Source of the DNA: Adineta ricciae
Taxonomy: Eukaryota; Rotifera; Eurotatoria; Adinetida; Adinetidae
DNA: 64,000 nucleotides
Assembly: GCA_905250025.1 (NCBI GenBank)
Contig: CAJNOJ010000045.1
Location: 124,001 to 188,000 of the forward strand
Direction: 5' to 3'
Positions 36,917 to 49,286 of this stretch are shown here, piece after piece (within the stretch, counting starts at the first letter, position 1; each line of letters begins with the position of its first letter). The notes beneath the pieces were generated by a model. The model worked only from the letters and a program-made list of their open reading frames with translations. It was not told where the DNA came from and did no database searches. A program made the position numbers and the translations under genes.

Positions 36917-39162
36917 ATGTACGATTTTTACACAATTGAAACTCCGCCGTCATCGTCGTCGACGAGCAAAGATTCATTAGATGAATATTTCTCGTTGTAT
37001 CAAATGAAAACACATGTGCAGTTTGTTTCGGCTAATCGTGAGCAAATCTCTCAAGACACAATGAAAATTGATCGAGTAAGTTATTTTTCGAGATCGACAT
37101 CGTTTTCTGCACCTGTTTTTGATGTTCCATTAAACAGCCTAATAAGTTTTTCTTTTCTCCATAAGATGATGACGCGCGTTGGATTAGTTTTCTTTGAATA
37201 GAATAGGCGACAACAGGCGTAAAAGGTTCGAGGCACAGAATGACGCGACTCAACTGGCGACGTATTTTTGACACTGAGGAATTCATATGTTTCCAGCCAG
37301 TACAGAAGCATCAAAGAGATTTTTCCGCTCAAATATAGCTGTTGCCTATTAACCTATGTTCGAGAATCACTGATCACTCGTAAGAGCACATCTTCTGTCG
37401 AGAACGAAAATCATTTGAGATGTCAACGAGTGAAAACGTGTTTGGTGACGACGTTTCTACTCATTGTAACATACTTTAATTATTGTTTAAACCAGATTTT
37501 TTAACTCGTGATCTGACTACATCATTTGCTATGTATAGATGTAATCTGTCATTGAGTTACCTGTAGCATGAAATGAGAGTGAATAGGTTAAATGACCGAT
37601 GTCGTCCTGCACAGCATCCAAATGATTCGTCTTGTTTCAGCAGAACATGTGCCATCCCATTTGTAATGATGTACGCAGAGAGAAGAAATTAATTACTAAT
37701 AAATATTCATCAGCAACCTCCGACATGCCGATATCCGTTGTCTCGCCCCAACAAGCTTTGAAGATCAAAATAGATCATAAATACGTATGTGTCTAGTCAG
37801 CTCCGAGACCAAACGAGCCTCTTGTTCTCACGCTCAGACGATTATTACCAAAAATACTTCATGCCTGTATCGCTTTCCATTTCAAGTTTGTCTCGAGTTT
37901 CCGTTCTGATTGAAGCGCGGGTACATGCGTAAACAACATATGTTTTCCTATTATATAAGCAAATTTTAATGAATTTTTCATCTCGCATCTCAGCTTTCCA
38001 GCGAACATTATTTACCGTATGACTTACTGTCTCAAATACGTTTCCTTCCCTCATACCGCAATTACTGTCAGTGAGACAAAGACCTACGTTGACTGATGAG
38101 TTAGATATTAAAAGTTTCACTAAAAGATTATTTGTTTGAGGAATGTCGTGTAATTTACGTTAAGAATGATGTCATTACATGTTGTCATAAGCGACGTTTA
38201 TCCTGAACATTGAGAAGATAAACATGTCGCATACATTATAAATTTTTGTAACTTTCAGTGTTGTCCTCGTGTGTATGAGGATATGGATACATCATTACGT
38301 CATAATCTGGGCAATACGAAGTTAAAAACTCGACAAGATGTGCGTCGATTTCGAAAGTTTCTAAAGCGAAATCATAATTTATCGTCAATTTCACTTGTTG
38401 ATATCGATCCAGATACAATGAGAACGTATTTAATTGATTATTTGACATCAATTCGAACACGCAAAGGTCTCAAATATGATCCAGAAACGTTACGTTCGTA
38501 TTACTTGAGCATTCAACGATATTTAAAGGATTGCAATTATCCGTATTGTCTACGGAATTCGCCTCAATTCACTCAATGTCGCGATTTGATCATCCGAATG
38601 CGTAAAGAGAAAAACCAGAACAAATCAAATGAGTTTTCCTCGTATCCGACACGATATTCGCCGACAAACGATCTATCACAACAACACTCATCAGCACAAG
38701 ATTGCTTACCGTTCGTATTTCCTCCGTTTGATTTCTTTCTCAAAACTGTTTTCCTTCCTTTTTAGTAATTTATCAAACACATGCATTGATCTTCTTCCAC
38801 TATCATCACTTCCTCCACGTAAACGTCAAAAAATGAAATATTTCTTGGAATCTAATTCATCTTGTGATATATTCATATATACACCTATTCCTCGCACGCC
38901 CTCGCCACCACTAGCGATTCTTTCATCGGATGCATATTTAATCTTAATTAAATTCATTTCTTCTAGTCAAACGTCGACTCCTCATTTCGAACAACTACTT
39001 GATCAATCGCCAGCGTGTGGCATGAAACAACGATTGATGCTAACCACGTTATGTCATCATTGGGTAGGAGATATTCGAATAATCCATGGCAATCTTCGAC
39101 CGGAACTTAGTTCGTTTCTACCGCATATACTGTTGATGAATATACTTTCAAAAAGAAGTTAA
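36917..39162 (+). CDS. QRICH1/ZMYM-type protein with Crypton-related N-terminal recombinase-like domain
   Basis: Exons 36917-37075, 38259-38725, 38766-39162; about 340 residues. Exon 1 gives MYDFYTIETPPSSSS and a Gln-poor linker. Exon 2 holds NTKLKTRQDVRRFRKFLK, IDPDTMRTYLIDYL, RKGLKYDPETLRSYYLSIQRYL and the F..CRDLIIRMRKEK block. This is the pattern of the SAM-like domain shared by QRICH1, ZMYM2/3/4 and KIAA1958, thought to descend from Crypton tyrosine recombinases. Exon 3 carries the basic PPRKRQKMK (possible NLS). No catalytic recombinase residues (R..H-R..Y) are seen. Intron 1 is 1183 nt, about twenty times the local norm; intron 2 would be only 40 nt and is the weakest splice. The gene sits between inverted repeat arms. 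Confidence 0.6.
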
Positions 39163-41982
39163 TTGCTGGCGCTATCTTTAAAAAAAAACAAAGACTTGAA
39201 AAGTCGTTCTCCTTTTGTGATTTGTATGATAGAACTTCTCCCAGTCGATTCTTTCTCAGTTGTCATTTTATGACATAACTTATTGTCATATGTATCGAGT
39301 TATCTTAATGGCCTGTATATTTGTGTGTCTCTATGTGTATATATTTTAAATTGAACTGAATTTTAATATATTGTCTTGTTTTTTTTTTGCAATATAAACT
39401 CATATAAGATTGATCAGTGGTTAACTGATCTCTAAGATTTTCAAACCTGGGATTAGGCAAACTATTTCGTCGTGTTTTAGTTCCGGATACGTGAATGAAG
39501 AAACTTATTGGTAAAAACTAGAGTGTTTATCAGTTGTTTGTCTACTTGAATATAAATGATATCGAGCATAGAAGAAGTTAGGTATCTTGTTAGTCAATCA
39601 ATTGACATATCGGCAGAGTCGATGAACTATTTGATCTTTGTTAAGATGACACAAAAGCAATTGTGTATTTTCTAATCTAAGAATGATTCCTAGTCATTTG
39701 TTAGATCAATATGAAGACATAATTTTGAATACCACATCGCAAAGTTGTGTAAAAAACACCTTTTTTCGGTATCAACAGAAAGATAAATCAGGTCAGATAG
39801 CAATAGGTTATCACTTATAGTTCATGCTGAATTCTTCTCCGTTACATCATTGGTCAAAAGTTTATAACAGCAATGATCAAAGTTTCATAGGAACGTTTTT
39901 CACACAGCTTCCATCTTGATGACATTGTTGTACTCTATGCCATGTTACATGATGGCTTTATTCTCTAGAAAACTTAATTGAATTCGGAATACACTCTGAT
40001 TACCTCTATTCTTGAATTATGCTAAACGTTGACATGAAATGTAATGCGTCAAAAGACTGACAAGTCAAGTAGGTTCGCCGTTAATTCTATAATTTTGACG
40101 CACACATTATCTAATATATTCTACTAGTAAACTAATGTCGCATAAATGAAAAAAAAAAACGAAAGAAAGTCAGAAGTCATACTAGATTAATGGCATTATT
40201 GGGATTGTAACCAAAATACTCTTAAAGTCAAATGAAGTTGATATTGCGTACTTATCTTCCAGCGGCGCACGCAGCATCGATTATAAAAACAGAGATACGT
40301 AATTACACAAACTGAAATGTATTTCAATAGAAATACAAGTTGCTTAGTAGAGAGAAAATGAGGTCCGAAAGCGGTGGGTTACCTTTCGATCAAAACGTAT
40401 TCCCCATCGCTACGCCACGACTTCATTTTTTTGTTTCCGACACACAGCTGTTCGACATCCAAGTATTGTTTGAGTGATTTTTTTTTACTAAATATCGATG
40501 AAACATACTCCAAGTTTGTTGATTTTATTGAAAAAACGAGCCGTCTCGAAACTGTTGATATTGTGTGTTCCTCCTTTGTAGTTTGCGCGCTCATTCAAGC
40601 AGTCATCACGTCGCTTGCAACTCGATCAAGTCTAACGATTCTATACTTAGTGAACTGCTCAAAAAACAAAGTAAAAAAAAGTGGAAACACGCTCGGAGTG
40701 ATGGTGTGTGTATAGTAATGGCATTCATGGCCGGCCGTGTTGATGAATGACAGTATCATAGGCATATCAGCACTGATGTGTCTCCGAATGCAATGAGAAT
40801 AGAGAAAAATGATAAAGTGAAATGAGATTGATATTGTGCAATTCTAATTAGCGAATGATGGCAAACGGTGAATGATTCAGCACCTAGGTGAGCGTACAGA
40901 GTTGGATATGTTCGGAAACAAAATGGGTGAGAGTGTATGGAAATATTTGGTATATGTTGACGGAAGAGACGCGAGAGTATGCTTCGTAGATGATCATGTG
41001 ATGATCGGGAATTTCGAATTTGATGTTGATGTGACTGAAATATATGACGAATTGGTCAAAGAAAGAGCGCAAGCGATCGTTGAGTGATGGTCATGCTAGG
41101 TTTGGAACTAATTGTGTTCATAAAGTGTCATTATCACGAATGATAAATCATCAGTTTTGCATTTCCAGTAGGTTGTTAGACCACGGAGTACTCTCGCAGT
41201 CAAATGAAGTTGGTATTGCACAATCACCTTTCAGTCACATACATAACAACGGTTATAGAAGCAGGAAGATGTGATTGCACAAGCTGAAACATATTTCAAT
41301 ATGAATACAGGTGTCTAACAGAAAGCAAACGAGGTCCGAAAGCGGTGGGTTATCCATAGATCCTACGAAAGCCCCATCGCTATTTCATGACTTCATTTTT
41401 TTTCGGAAGTATGCAGTAATTACATATTTATTACATTCTAAATGCACAGACGTCTTTTCTCCCTATAATTTCCAGCTATGAAGTCGAAGCAATTAATTTC
41501 ATTCACGTGAGCTTCTATCTTTCCTGAATTTGTCAACGAAGGAGAAATATGCATCTTTTGTTCAATTCCTTTTCAATGCGATTTGAAAAAAGCAAAACAA
41601 TCATTAATATTTATATACTATAAACAATGACAGTCACGACATGCTGGATCTCTAACTTAAAATATAATCGTCCATAGGTATCTCGATCTACTTATAATAG
41701 TTGACTGAATATGGTCTGGTTTTCCTAAAGGAATTTGTTCAAACTAAATAACAAGGATACTTCACTACTCTGCTTTGTATGCCATCTTCAACGGTGAATG
41801 ACTAATCATAGGAATGATATTTCTTTTTTCATAGTTATTTGACATCAAGTGATATACTGAAAAGTCAGAGATGAAAGGAAAAGAGAAGTATCGACGAGAA
41901 AAAATAATTAGAAGAGGCGTTGCCATCGTCACAATCATGAAAACAACATATGCTTGATAGTTCAAAAAACCGAGCTAATATT
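39163..41982. other. Non-coding, repeat-bearing region 3' of the QRICH1-like gene
   Basis: Holds the right repeat arm (40195-41403). The 71-codon ORF at 40872-41087 inside it has no counterpart in the left arm and no recognised domain. Remaining sequence is AT-rich with nothing recognised. Confidence 0.5.
40195..41403 (-). repeat. Right arm of a long inverted repeat, with two repeat units
   Basis: Two units in the opposite orientation to the left arm, with GAGGTCCGAAAGCGGTGGGTT near 40361 and 41329 and ending CGACTTCAT / TGACTTCAT at about 40418-40425 and 41388-41395. The two units also share AGTCAAATGAAGTTG(A/G)TATTGC upstream (40220s and 41190s). About 40660-40875 is the reverse complement of the left-arm spacer. 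Spacing between unit ends is ~970 bases, against ~1000 in the left arm. An extra ~400 bases (40870-41290) separate the spacer from the distal unit. Confidence 0.75.
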
Positions 41983-42993
41983 ATGTCTTTTGACGACATG
42001 CTTCGACACGCTCAGCACCGTGAAGATGCTGAAAAAGTCCGAGATCGCTTGCATAGAACAGCACCCGATCGTCAACAAGTAGTTCTCTTGGATATGGAAC
42101 GACAACGAATGAATCAAATCTATGACCGCCGACTTCAAATCGATATGACTGGCCCAGGAGGTCTACATCGGCAATACTCGTAAGCTATGATTAAACGAAA
42201 GCTAGGGAACCAGTAAAGTGAAATCACGTTTTTTTCTTCGTCTCTAATTAACAAAATTTTGTTAGAAAAGGTTAGCAGTTGAAGTGTGATATTGCTAAGA
42301 AAATACCATCTTACATGCCAAGCAATTTACGCTTCCTACACAATTGTTCGAATCAGGTCGACAAACGCGCAAAAGAAGTTAGTCATATCAGTATATATGT
42401 TAATTTATTCGAAAATAAACAGCCTGAAGTGTTTTCATTAGTATCGAAACCTTCGATAGATTGAAAATTCTTGTAAATCATTACCACAGTATACTCAACG
42501 TCAGTACATAATAAAAAATTTCTCGCTGAAAGAAGATGTTTCATTTCTGTTTCTGCATTTCAGAAAGGCATTACAACGTCTCAAAACTCACGAACAAGAT
42601 ATTAAACAAGACAAGCTCAATCAAACTAGAATGTCATTACCTTCGATCAATCAACTTTCGTTATTCTATCGAAATCAGAAACACTGTCTCCCGTCTATTA
42701 CCGAAGAATACTCATCATTACCGCAAATCGAAAGATCCCAGCCGAATCCACGACATTCGCTGACAAGCAATTCTCCTCCAAATTCTTCACGTCATACAAA
42801 ACCAGTTCAAACACGATCTTCGATGAGTAAAATCAAGTCTAATGTCAAATATTCTCATTTATTGTGGAAAAAATCGTTTCAACAAGTTATCGCACAAACT
42901 AGCGATGATCGTCCATATCTTCAAAATCATGCGCGTCTAATGAAGCAAGAGAAACGATCGGTCGAACGAAAACTAAAAGATTTTCTTCATTAA
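41983..42993 (+). CDS. Charged, helical protein of unknown function
   Basis: Two exons (41983-42179, 42564-42993) joined in phase 2 give 208 residues; an in-frame ATG at 41950 would add 11. The N-terminal part is charged and probably helical (SFDDMLRHAQHREDAEKVRDRLHR, split here only for display: MLRHAQHREDAEKVRDRL), with MTGPGGLHRQYS at the junction. A short coiled-coil-like stretch (KALQRLKTHEQDIKQDK) follows, then a Ser/Pro/Asn-rich region and a basic C-terminus (LMKQEKRSVERKLKDFLH). No family recognised. The 384-nt intron contains a stretch with coding-like character (42285-42355) that could not be spliced in without a stop. Confidence 0.6.
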
Positions 42994-43325
42994 TTGCTTT
43001 CTATATCATACCATCCGGTTGATATGAAGTCATTCTAATTATTACCGGTAACTAAACTCGATTTAAATAAAGAACTTCAGTTTGTACCTAAGATTGAAGA
43101 GAGTTCATTCTGTTTGATACTGTTGTGTATTTGTACTCCGAAAAGACACTGATTACAACTTCAATGGCAAAGATGAGTGAACGGGTTCTCCAAGTCTGCC
43201 ATTTCGAAGGAGATAAACGAACAGAGAAGTTTAAAAATACTGTTTCCCCTTATAAGATATGCACACCAATGAGAAAAATAATGATAGGAATCCGAAGAGA
43301 TCTAAATGTGAATGTCAAGAGAATG
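42994..43325. other. Short intergenic gap between convergent genes
   Basis: 3' flanks of two convergent genes. An AATAAA-like site is near 43066. Nothing else recognised. Confidence 0.5.
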
Positions 43326-46269
43326 TTAGTATGTTCGAGGATCAATTCCAGCATGTAATGGCGAAAGCGATCGTGCTCGATGATTGCCATCGGTTCGATA
43401 GGTTACTGGACTTGGACTTCGATGTCGTGGATGTGCTGAATGAGAATTTTGATGACGATGATGGTGATGATAGTTATGATCATAAAGTTGGTTCGTAGTT
43501 GTTGTTGTTGCTGTTGTTGATGAAGTTACTGGTACAACGGGTATCGCCATTGTTGGCTGAACAACCGTGAGAAGTCGTTCTAAACGAGCGGTTATTTCAT
43601 AATCAGGTATTGATAACGATTTGGCATCAAGACCGAGCATACGGGCGATCAGTGCACGGAAATCGAGTAACTAGAAAAAAACAATGAAAGCAATGTGTCA
43701 CATGTATGTAATTAAGGAAAACTTGAATTTTACTCGATGTTCTCGTGCAGTTGTTTCTTCCAATGAACTTTTAAGGTATCGTACTTCATTGGATAACGTT
43801 CGAACAGCATTATCTGATGAAAATAAGTTTTTATTTGCTTCATCATCGACGGCATGTATTTTGTCTTGTAAAGTCGAAATTTTCACTGCTTGTTTATCAC
43901 GAGTATTTTGTAATTTGTCAATATCTCCTAAAAGTCGTCGAATTTCTTTGTCTTGCTCATTGATTCGGTTCTAAATTCAGGCAAAAAAAAATGCGATTAT
44001 TCACTTGGTTGTTCGTTCTACACTTACCTTCAATGTTTGAATATCCGTTATTTGAGCTTTCAATTGAGTATTTTCATGTTTCAAATCGTGAACTTGTTGT
44101 GTTAGATGATCGACTTTGACTTTCATCTTTCTCGATAACATCACATGATCATCGATTTCTCGTTCCAAATCGGTTTTCGCGGCACGTCCTTCTTCCAATG
44201 CGATGATCTTCTTGCGTAATAAATCTAAATGCAAATCTTTGTTGTCCATTTGTTCTTTCAACTGTTTGATCTTTCTCTGTAAACTATAAATCGACGTTTT
44301 TTGATCGACGATCGAATCACGTTCCAATTTCATTAATTGTTCAGCACGTGTCAAAAGCACGTCGGGATTGAGTTCATAACCAAGCTCATTGGAAACGTTC
44401 TCGATTTTCATGATCGAGCCGAGACGTTCGAGGAACTGAAGAAATTTCGCTTTGTCTTGTTTAAGATTTTCACGATACACTTCATTCGTTGTGTAGTCAT
44501 GATCTAAACCTTTGACACGGTGTTCTAATTCGTATAAACGTGTGTCCGCTTGACGTCGTTTGTTGTCAGCGTCTTTGGCAAGATCGATCTGTTCTTGCAG
44601 CTGCTTCGATAATTGTTCTTTTTGATTTTGAAGATTAGTTATAATCTAAGAAAGAGTAGAAGTTAAGGTTGAGTCATTCTGTAATTGAAATCAACACTTA
44701 CAATTCCTCGATCTTTACTTGATTGCATTAACAAATGAATTTTTTCTTTGATTTCATCTTCTTTCGGTTCGACTTTAACATAGTTATCGGACAATAATTG
44801 TCCGACTTGCTGTTTGAATGCATCGAAACACGATTTTGCGTAGAGTAAATCGTTTTCCAGTTGTTTCAAATGTGACTCATGAGACGTGTATTTACTTTCG
44901 CGTTCATCCAGTTGACCTCGAGTGTTTTGCCAAGCTTTCTGTACAGAATCCAAACGTGCCTTCAAAGTTTCCAACTCAACTTTCACTGCTTCTTTTTCAC
45001 TCAGTGCGGTATCACGTTCAGCTTTGACTGTATCGAGTTGTAAATGATGGGCAACAGTGTTTTGCTCGTAAACATGTAATTGATTCGCCATTTGTTGAAT
45101 TGTCGCACGATTAGCTTTCAGCTCCGTGTCGAATAAACGATTTGTTTCTTCGAGCTTGACGATTGTGCCTTTCAATGTGGTACTCTCGGCAGCGATTGCA
45201 GTGATCTATCGAGTCAGAGGTGCATCGCTTGCTGACGATGGAAAAGCGTCTTACTTTAGTCATGATACCATCGAATGATCCAGGTGTTGGTTGTCCGAAA
45301 TCACCAGTTAATGTAACATTTAGTTGTGAGAATAATTCTTGTAGTTTTTTGTAGAATGATTCCGTTTTTCTTTCGCTAGCTTCGCGTTCTTCCATATGCA
45401 ATCTGAAAAAAAAATGATACGATATGGATAGCGGAGACGATTTCTACGTGAAAATGTTTACCGAACTCGCGATTGTAATTCGACGATTTGATCTTGTTTT
45501 TCTTTTGCATCTCTTTGCAACGCTGTTATCGTCAACGAGGATTTGCTCGCCACAGAATCATAAGAATTCACATTAGACTCCAATTCACATATGCGTAGAC
45601 GCAATTGATTATTCACTTGATTGAGTAATTCGTGTTCTCGTCTGACTGATTCGATTTCATGTTTTAATTCATTGATACGTTCATCTTTTGCCGATAATTT
45701 CAATGTTGTTTCTCGCAACTAAAAGAAATGCTTTCAAATCTTTCACGGAAACATAAGAGCCGTACGTCATGAGTTAATCCGTCTACTTTTGTTCGACAGT
45801 GATCGAACTCCCGTCGAAGAGCTTCCATAGCAATGCGTTCTTGTCCCATTAAAGCTTCATATTTGCTTGGTTCGAAAGCTTCGGGCTTACTTGGATCTCT
45901 AGATCAAGTGTAACAACAAAATTGTAACGTTTTGTCAACCAACCAACTTACTTAATCGATGTTAATTCTTGTATTAACGCATCTTTCCTTTCTAGATCAG
46001 CTTTCAATAACCGAATTTGTTCTTGATACTAAACAACTCGATCGTTTATCATCACTTCATATAAATGAATTACTTACATCTACTACAACTTTTTTGGTTT
46101 CTAAATTATCATCAAAACCGTGTGTGTATCCATGGTGATGATGATTTACCGATCCGTACGAACTACGATAAGTATTATTTTGGGTCAATGGTGCATTGGA
46201 ATAAACATCAATCATGGCTCGAGATGAACCAATTATTTCACGATCGAGCATATAACTTGATGATGTCAT
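43326..46269 (-). CDS. Coiled-coil protein, CCDC170-like
   Basis: Nine exons on the minus strand: 46269-46078, 46028-45952, 45898-45766, 45718-45462, 45402-45255, 45205-44702, 44645-44028, 43970-43734, 43670-43326; 836 residues. After a short His/Asn-rich N-terminus, nearly the whole protein is heptad-type coiled coil (for example LKADLERKDALIQELT, LHLDLLRKKIIALEEG). Near the C-terminus a distinct block, LLDFRALIARMLGLD...IPDYEITARLERLL, is what I recall from CCDC170, a microtubule/Golgi-associated and probably ciliary protein. A Pro/Thr/His-rich tail with HRSPSPVTYR closes it. The start Met (46269) is 13 bases after a TCCTCAG acceptor. The coiled-coil nature is certain; the family name is tentative. 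Confidence 0.75.
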
Positions 46270-46674
46270 TTTCTTTCTCAAACTGAGGATGAATTCTGAT
46301 AAAGATTGTCAGAAGAAAAGCGTTTGTGCTGTTGCTCTTAGTTTACAGACACACAACGCCATTGAGAGAACTCGGATGCTTAGCAACGACCTTCACTGAT
46401 TTTATTTTCGGTTTGATACTTTATCGAATTGAAATCGTCTCTATCCATCCGATAAACTAAATTGTCAATCGGTTTCAAAATTAATGCATTGACAAAATGC
46501 ATCGATGTGTTACAGGAGAACACATTCACCAATGAGAAATGAGTAGAGTTTGATGATATCGCAAATATGCTCATTGATATACGTAACTCAATCTTCAATG
46601 AAAAAAGAAAGCAAACTGTTCTGTTCTAGATGAAGCCACAATTCGATTAGCCAACGACTAAAACTTCAACGATA
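46270..46674. other. Intergenic between divergent CCDC170-like and TM9SF3 genes
   Basis: About 400 bases of shared 5' region with T-rich AG acceptors on each side (46284-46283 minus, 46628-46629 plus). No exon recognised. Confidence 0.5.
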
Positions 46675-49286
46675 ATGAATTTATTGCGAATAACTGCATT
46701 CTTTTTGACATCTATATCCTTCATTTACTGTGATGAGCATAATCATAAAGTAAAATTAGTAAATCCAATCTGTTTTTCGAGCAAACAATCATTTAATTTA
46801 GTATGACGATGGACAAGAGGTTGTCTTATGGATGAATACTATCGGTCCGTACCATAATCGGCAAGAGACATACAATTATTTCTCGTTGCCATTTTGTCGA
46901 GGAGATAAAAAGGAAATTTCACATTATCATGAAACGTTAGGTGAAAATATTCTTGGTGTGGAATTGGAATATAGTGGAATTGATATTAATTTTAAACGTA
47001 GGAATTGTTGAGTTGATGCTGAATTGATGAAATACACAGATTTTGTCTTATAGGTGACAAAAGTCCGACGAAATTCTGCGAAGTTGTTTTAACATCATAT
47101 AAATATGAACAGTTTTTATACGCAATTCAGAATCATTATTGGTATCAGATGTTCATTGATGATTTGCCGATTTGGGGTAAGAAAATGACTTTGATCTCTT
47201 TAACTTTCTATTGTTTTCTTGTGAATTAGGTGTTGTTGGTGAAATGGATGAATCTGGAAAAATTGTATACATTTGGACACATAAGAAGTTTGATATTGGC
47301 TATAATGGAAATCGAATTGTTGATGTGAATATAACATCCGAATCTAAAGTTCAAATCAAACCAGACTCAAAACTAGTATTTTCGTATGAAGTAGTCTGGA
47401 AACCATCACTAACTCAATTTTCGAAACGATTTGATAAATATCTGGATCCTGGCTTTTTTCAACATAAGGTAAAAGAGCTGAAAAACATTTATTTGCAGGG
47501 ATTGAGAGCAATACGTCTCTAGATCCATTGGTTTTCGATATTCAACTCATTTATGATGGTTTTATTTTTGGTTGGAATCGTGACGATGATTCTCTTGAGA
47601 ACATTGAGAAAAGACTATGCCAGATATGAAAAAGACTACGATCTTGATACTGTATGAAATACAATTGAATTCTATCTCTAGCATCGCCTTTGCTGTTTTC
47701 GTAGAAGTCAGAATTAGGTGATGATTACGGTTGGAAACAAGTTTCAGGTGATGTTTTCCGTTCTCCTCCACATCCGATATTATTCTGCTCACTAATTGGC
47801 TCCGGTTATCAAATAGCTACCGTGACTATTCTGTGCATAATTATTACTATTCTTGGTGATATTTACACCGAGTAAGAAAGAGAATATCTCATGCCTGGAT
47901 TTGACTGGAAAACGTGTTTGTTTTTAGACGTGCATTACTTTTCAGTACAGCAATATTTCTCTATGCTGCATCATCGATTGTGAATGGGTATGCAGGTGGT
48001 AGTTTATACGCAAGAATGGGCGGTAAGAAGTGAACGATTTGCTTTGGACATCGAATACAATTCGATTGATTTAGGACATCTATGGATGAAACAGCTCATT
48101 GTCGGCGCATTTCTTGTTCCATTGACAATATGTGCTGTGTCATTCCCTGTAAATTTCATTTCGATATACTACGGTTCTTCACGTTCAATTCCATTTACTG
48201 TTATGGTTAGTGGAGTTTCTTCACATCTATTGTTACATCTCATATTTCCTTTGATCTTTAGTTGAGTGTTACGGCAATCTGTTTATTTATTATTCTACCA
48301 TTGACTGCCATAGGAGCGGTACTCGGAAGAAACATCAGTGGAAAAACAGACCATCCATGTCGAACAAACGTTGTACCACGGCCTATACCACAAAAAAAAT
48401 GGCTCACCGAACCATTTGTAATCATCTTTGCCAGTGGAATATTGCCGTTTGGTTCGATATTTATCGAAATGTACGAGAAGATTCGTTTTGAAAAAGAGTG
48501 AAATAACTTTCGGATTTACTTTTAGGTATTTTATTTTCACATCATTCTGGGCGTATAAAGTAATCTGAACAAGTCCATTCGAACGATCGAAATCATACAT
48601 TTGTTCTTCTAGATTTATTATGTCTATGGATTCATGCTTTTAGTATTTCTAATCCTCGCTGTGGTTACTGTATGCGTGACAATAGTTGCTACGTATTTCC
48701 TCTTAAACGCGGAAGATTATCGATGGTAAATGACGGAGTTTCATAGTCTACTTTTATCTTTTTCACTCTAGCGAGCTTTTACAAGTAGAGACATATGAGC
48801 GTAATCTATGAAAAATGATACTTTCCAGCAAGTTCTGTTCATTGTACTCTCTAACTACGTTATATGATGAGACTAATCTAATAGACTCAAAATTGCTTAA
48901 CCCTAACGATTCCATTAGGAAGATTCACTCCGAATTTCGTCATTGCCATCAAAGGATTTGCTTAAGAACAATTAAAACTCGACAATCTTTTTCGTCATTA
49001 GGCAATGGACAAGCTTTCTCGCTGGTGCGTCATCATCGATGTATGTTTATCTATATGCAATATATTATTTTTTCTTTAAAACCAAGTAATTTACAAAGCA
49101 AATAGATTGCTCGCAATTCTATGGCAAATCTTGTTTTCGTTTAGAATGTACGGAATGTTTCAAATCGTATTCTATTTTGGTTATATGGCATTATTTTCTC
49201 TTGGGCTCGGCATTATGTGTGGCACATTCGGTTTTATTGGCACTCAAGCATTCGTCCGAAAAATCTATACAATAAAGATAGATTGA
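46675..49286 (+). CDS. TM9SF3: TM9SF3, nine-pass endomembrane protein
   Basis: Nonaspanin of the Golgi/endosome, which in other organisms helps sort glycine-rich transmembrane segments. Thirteen exons: 46675-46749, 46802-46997, 47054-47176, 47230-47468, 47523-47651, 47705-47871, 47928-48022, 48075-48205, 48262-48470, 48526-48559, 48613-48725, 49002-49085, 49145-49286; 578 residues (human ~589). Signal peptide in the first 20 residues. Lumenal domain with [47 protein letters not shown] and [20 protein letters not shown] then begins the nine membrane helices ([45 protein letters not shown]). The C-terminal KIYTIKID matches the family's sorting tail. The MYFIFTSF junction requires a GT donor inside the Met codon (after 48470). 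Intron 48726-49001 is unusually long (276 nt). Confidence 0.95.

Noticed and set aside
40872-41087. 71-codon ORF inside the right repeat arm as a transposase fragment
   Set aside because: No motif recognised and absent from the left arm; not enough to call a gene.
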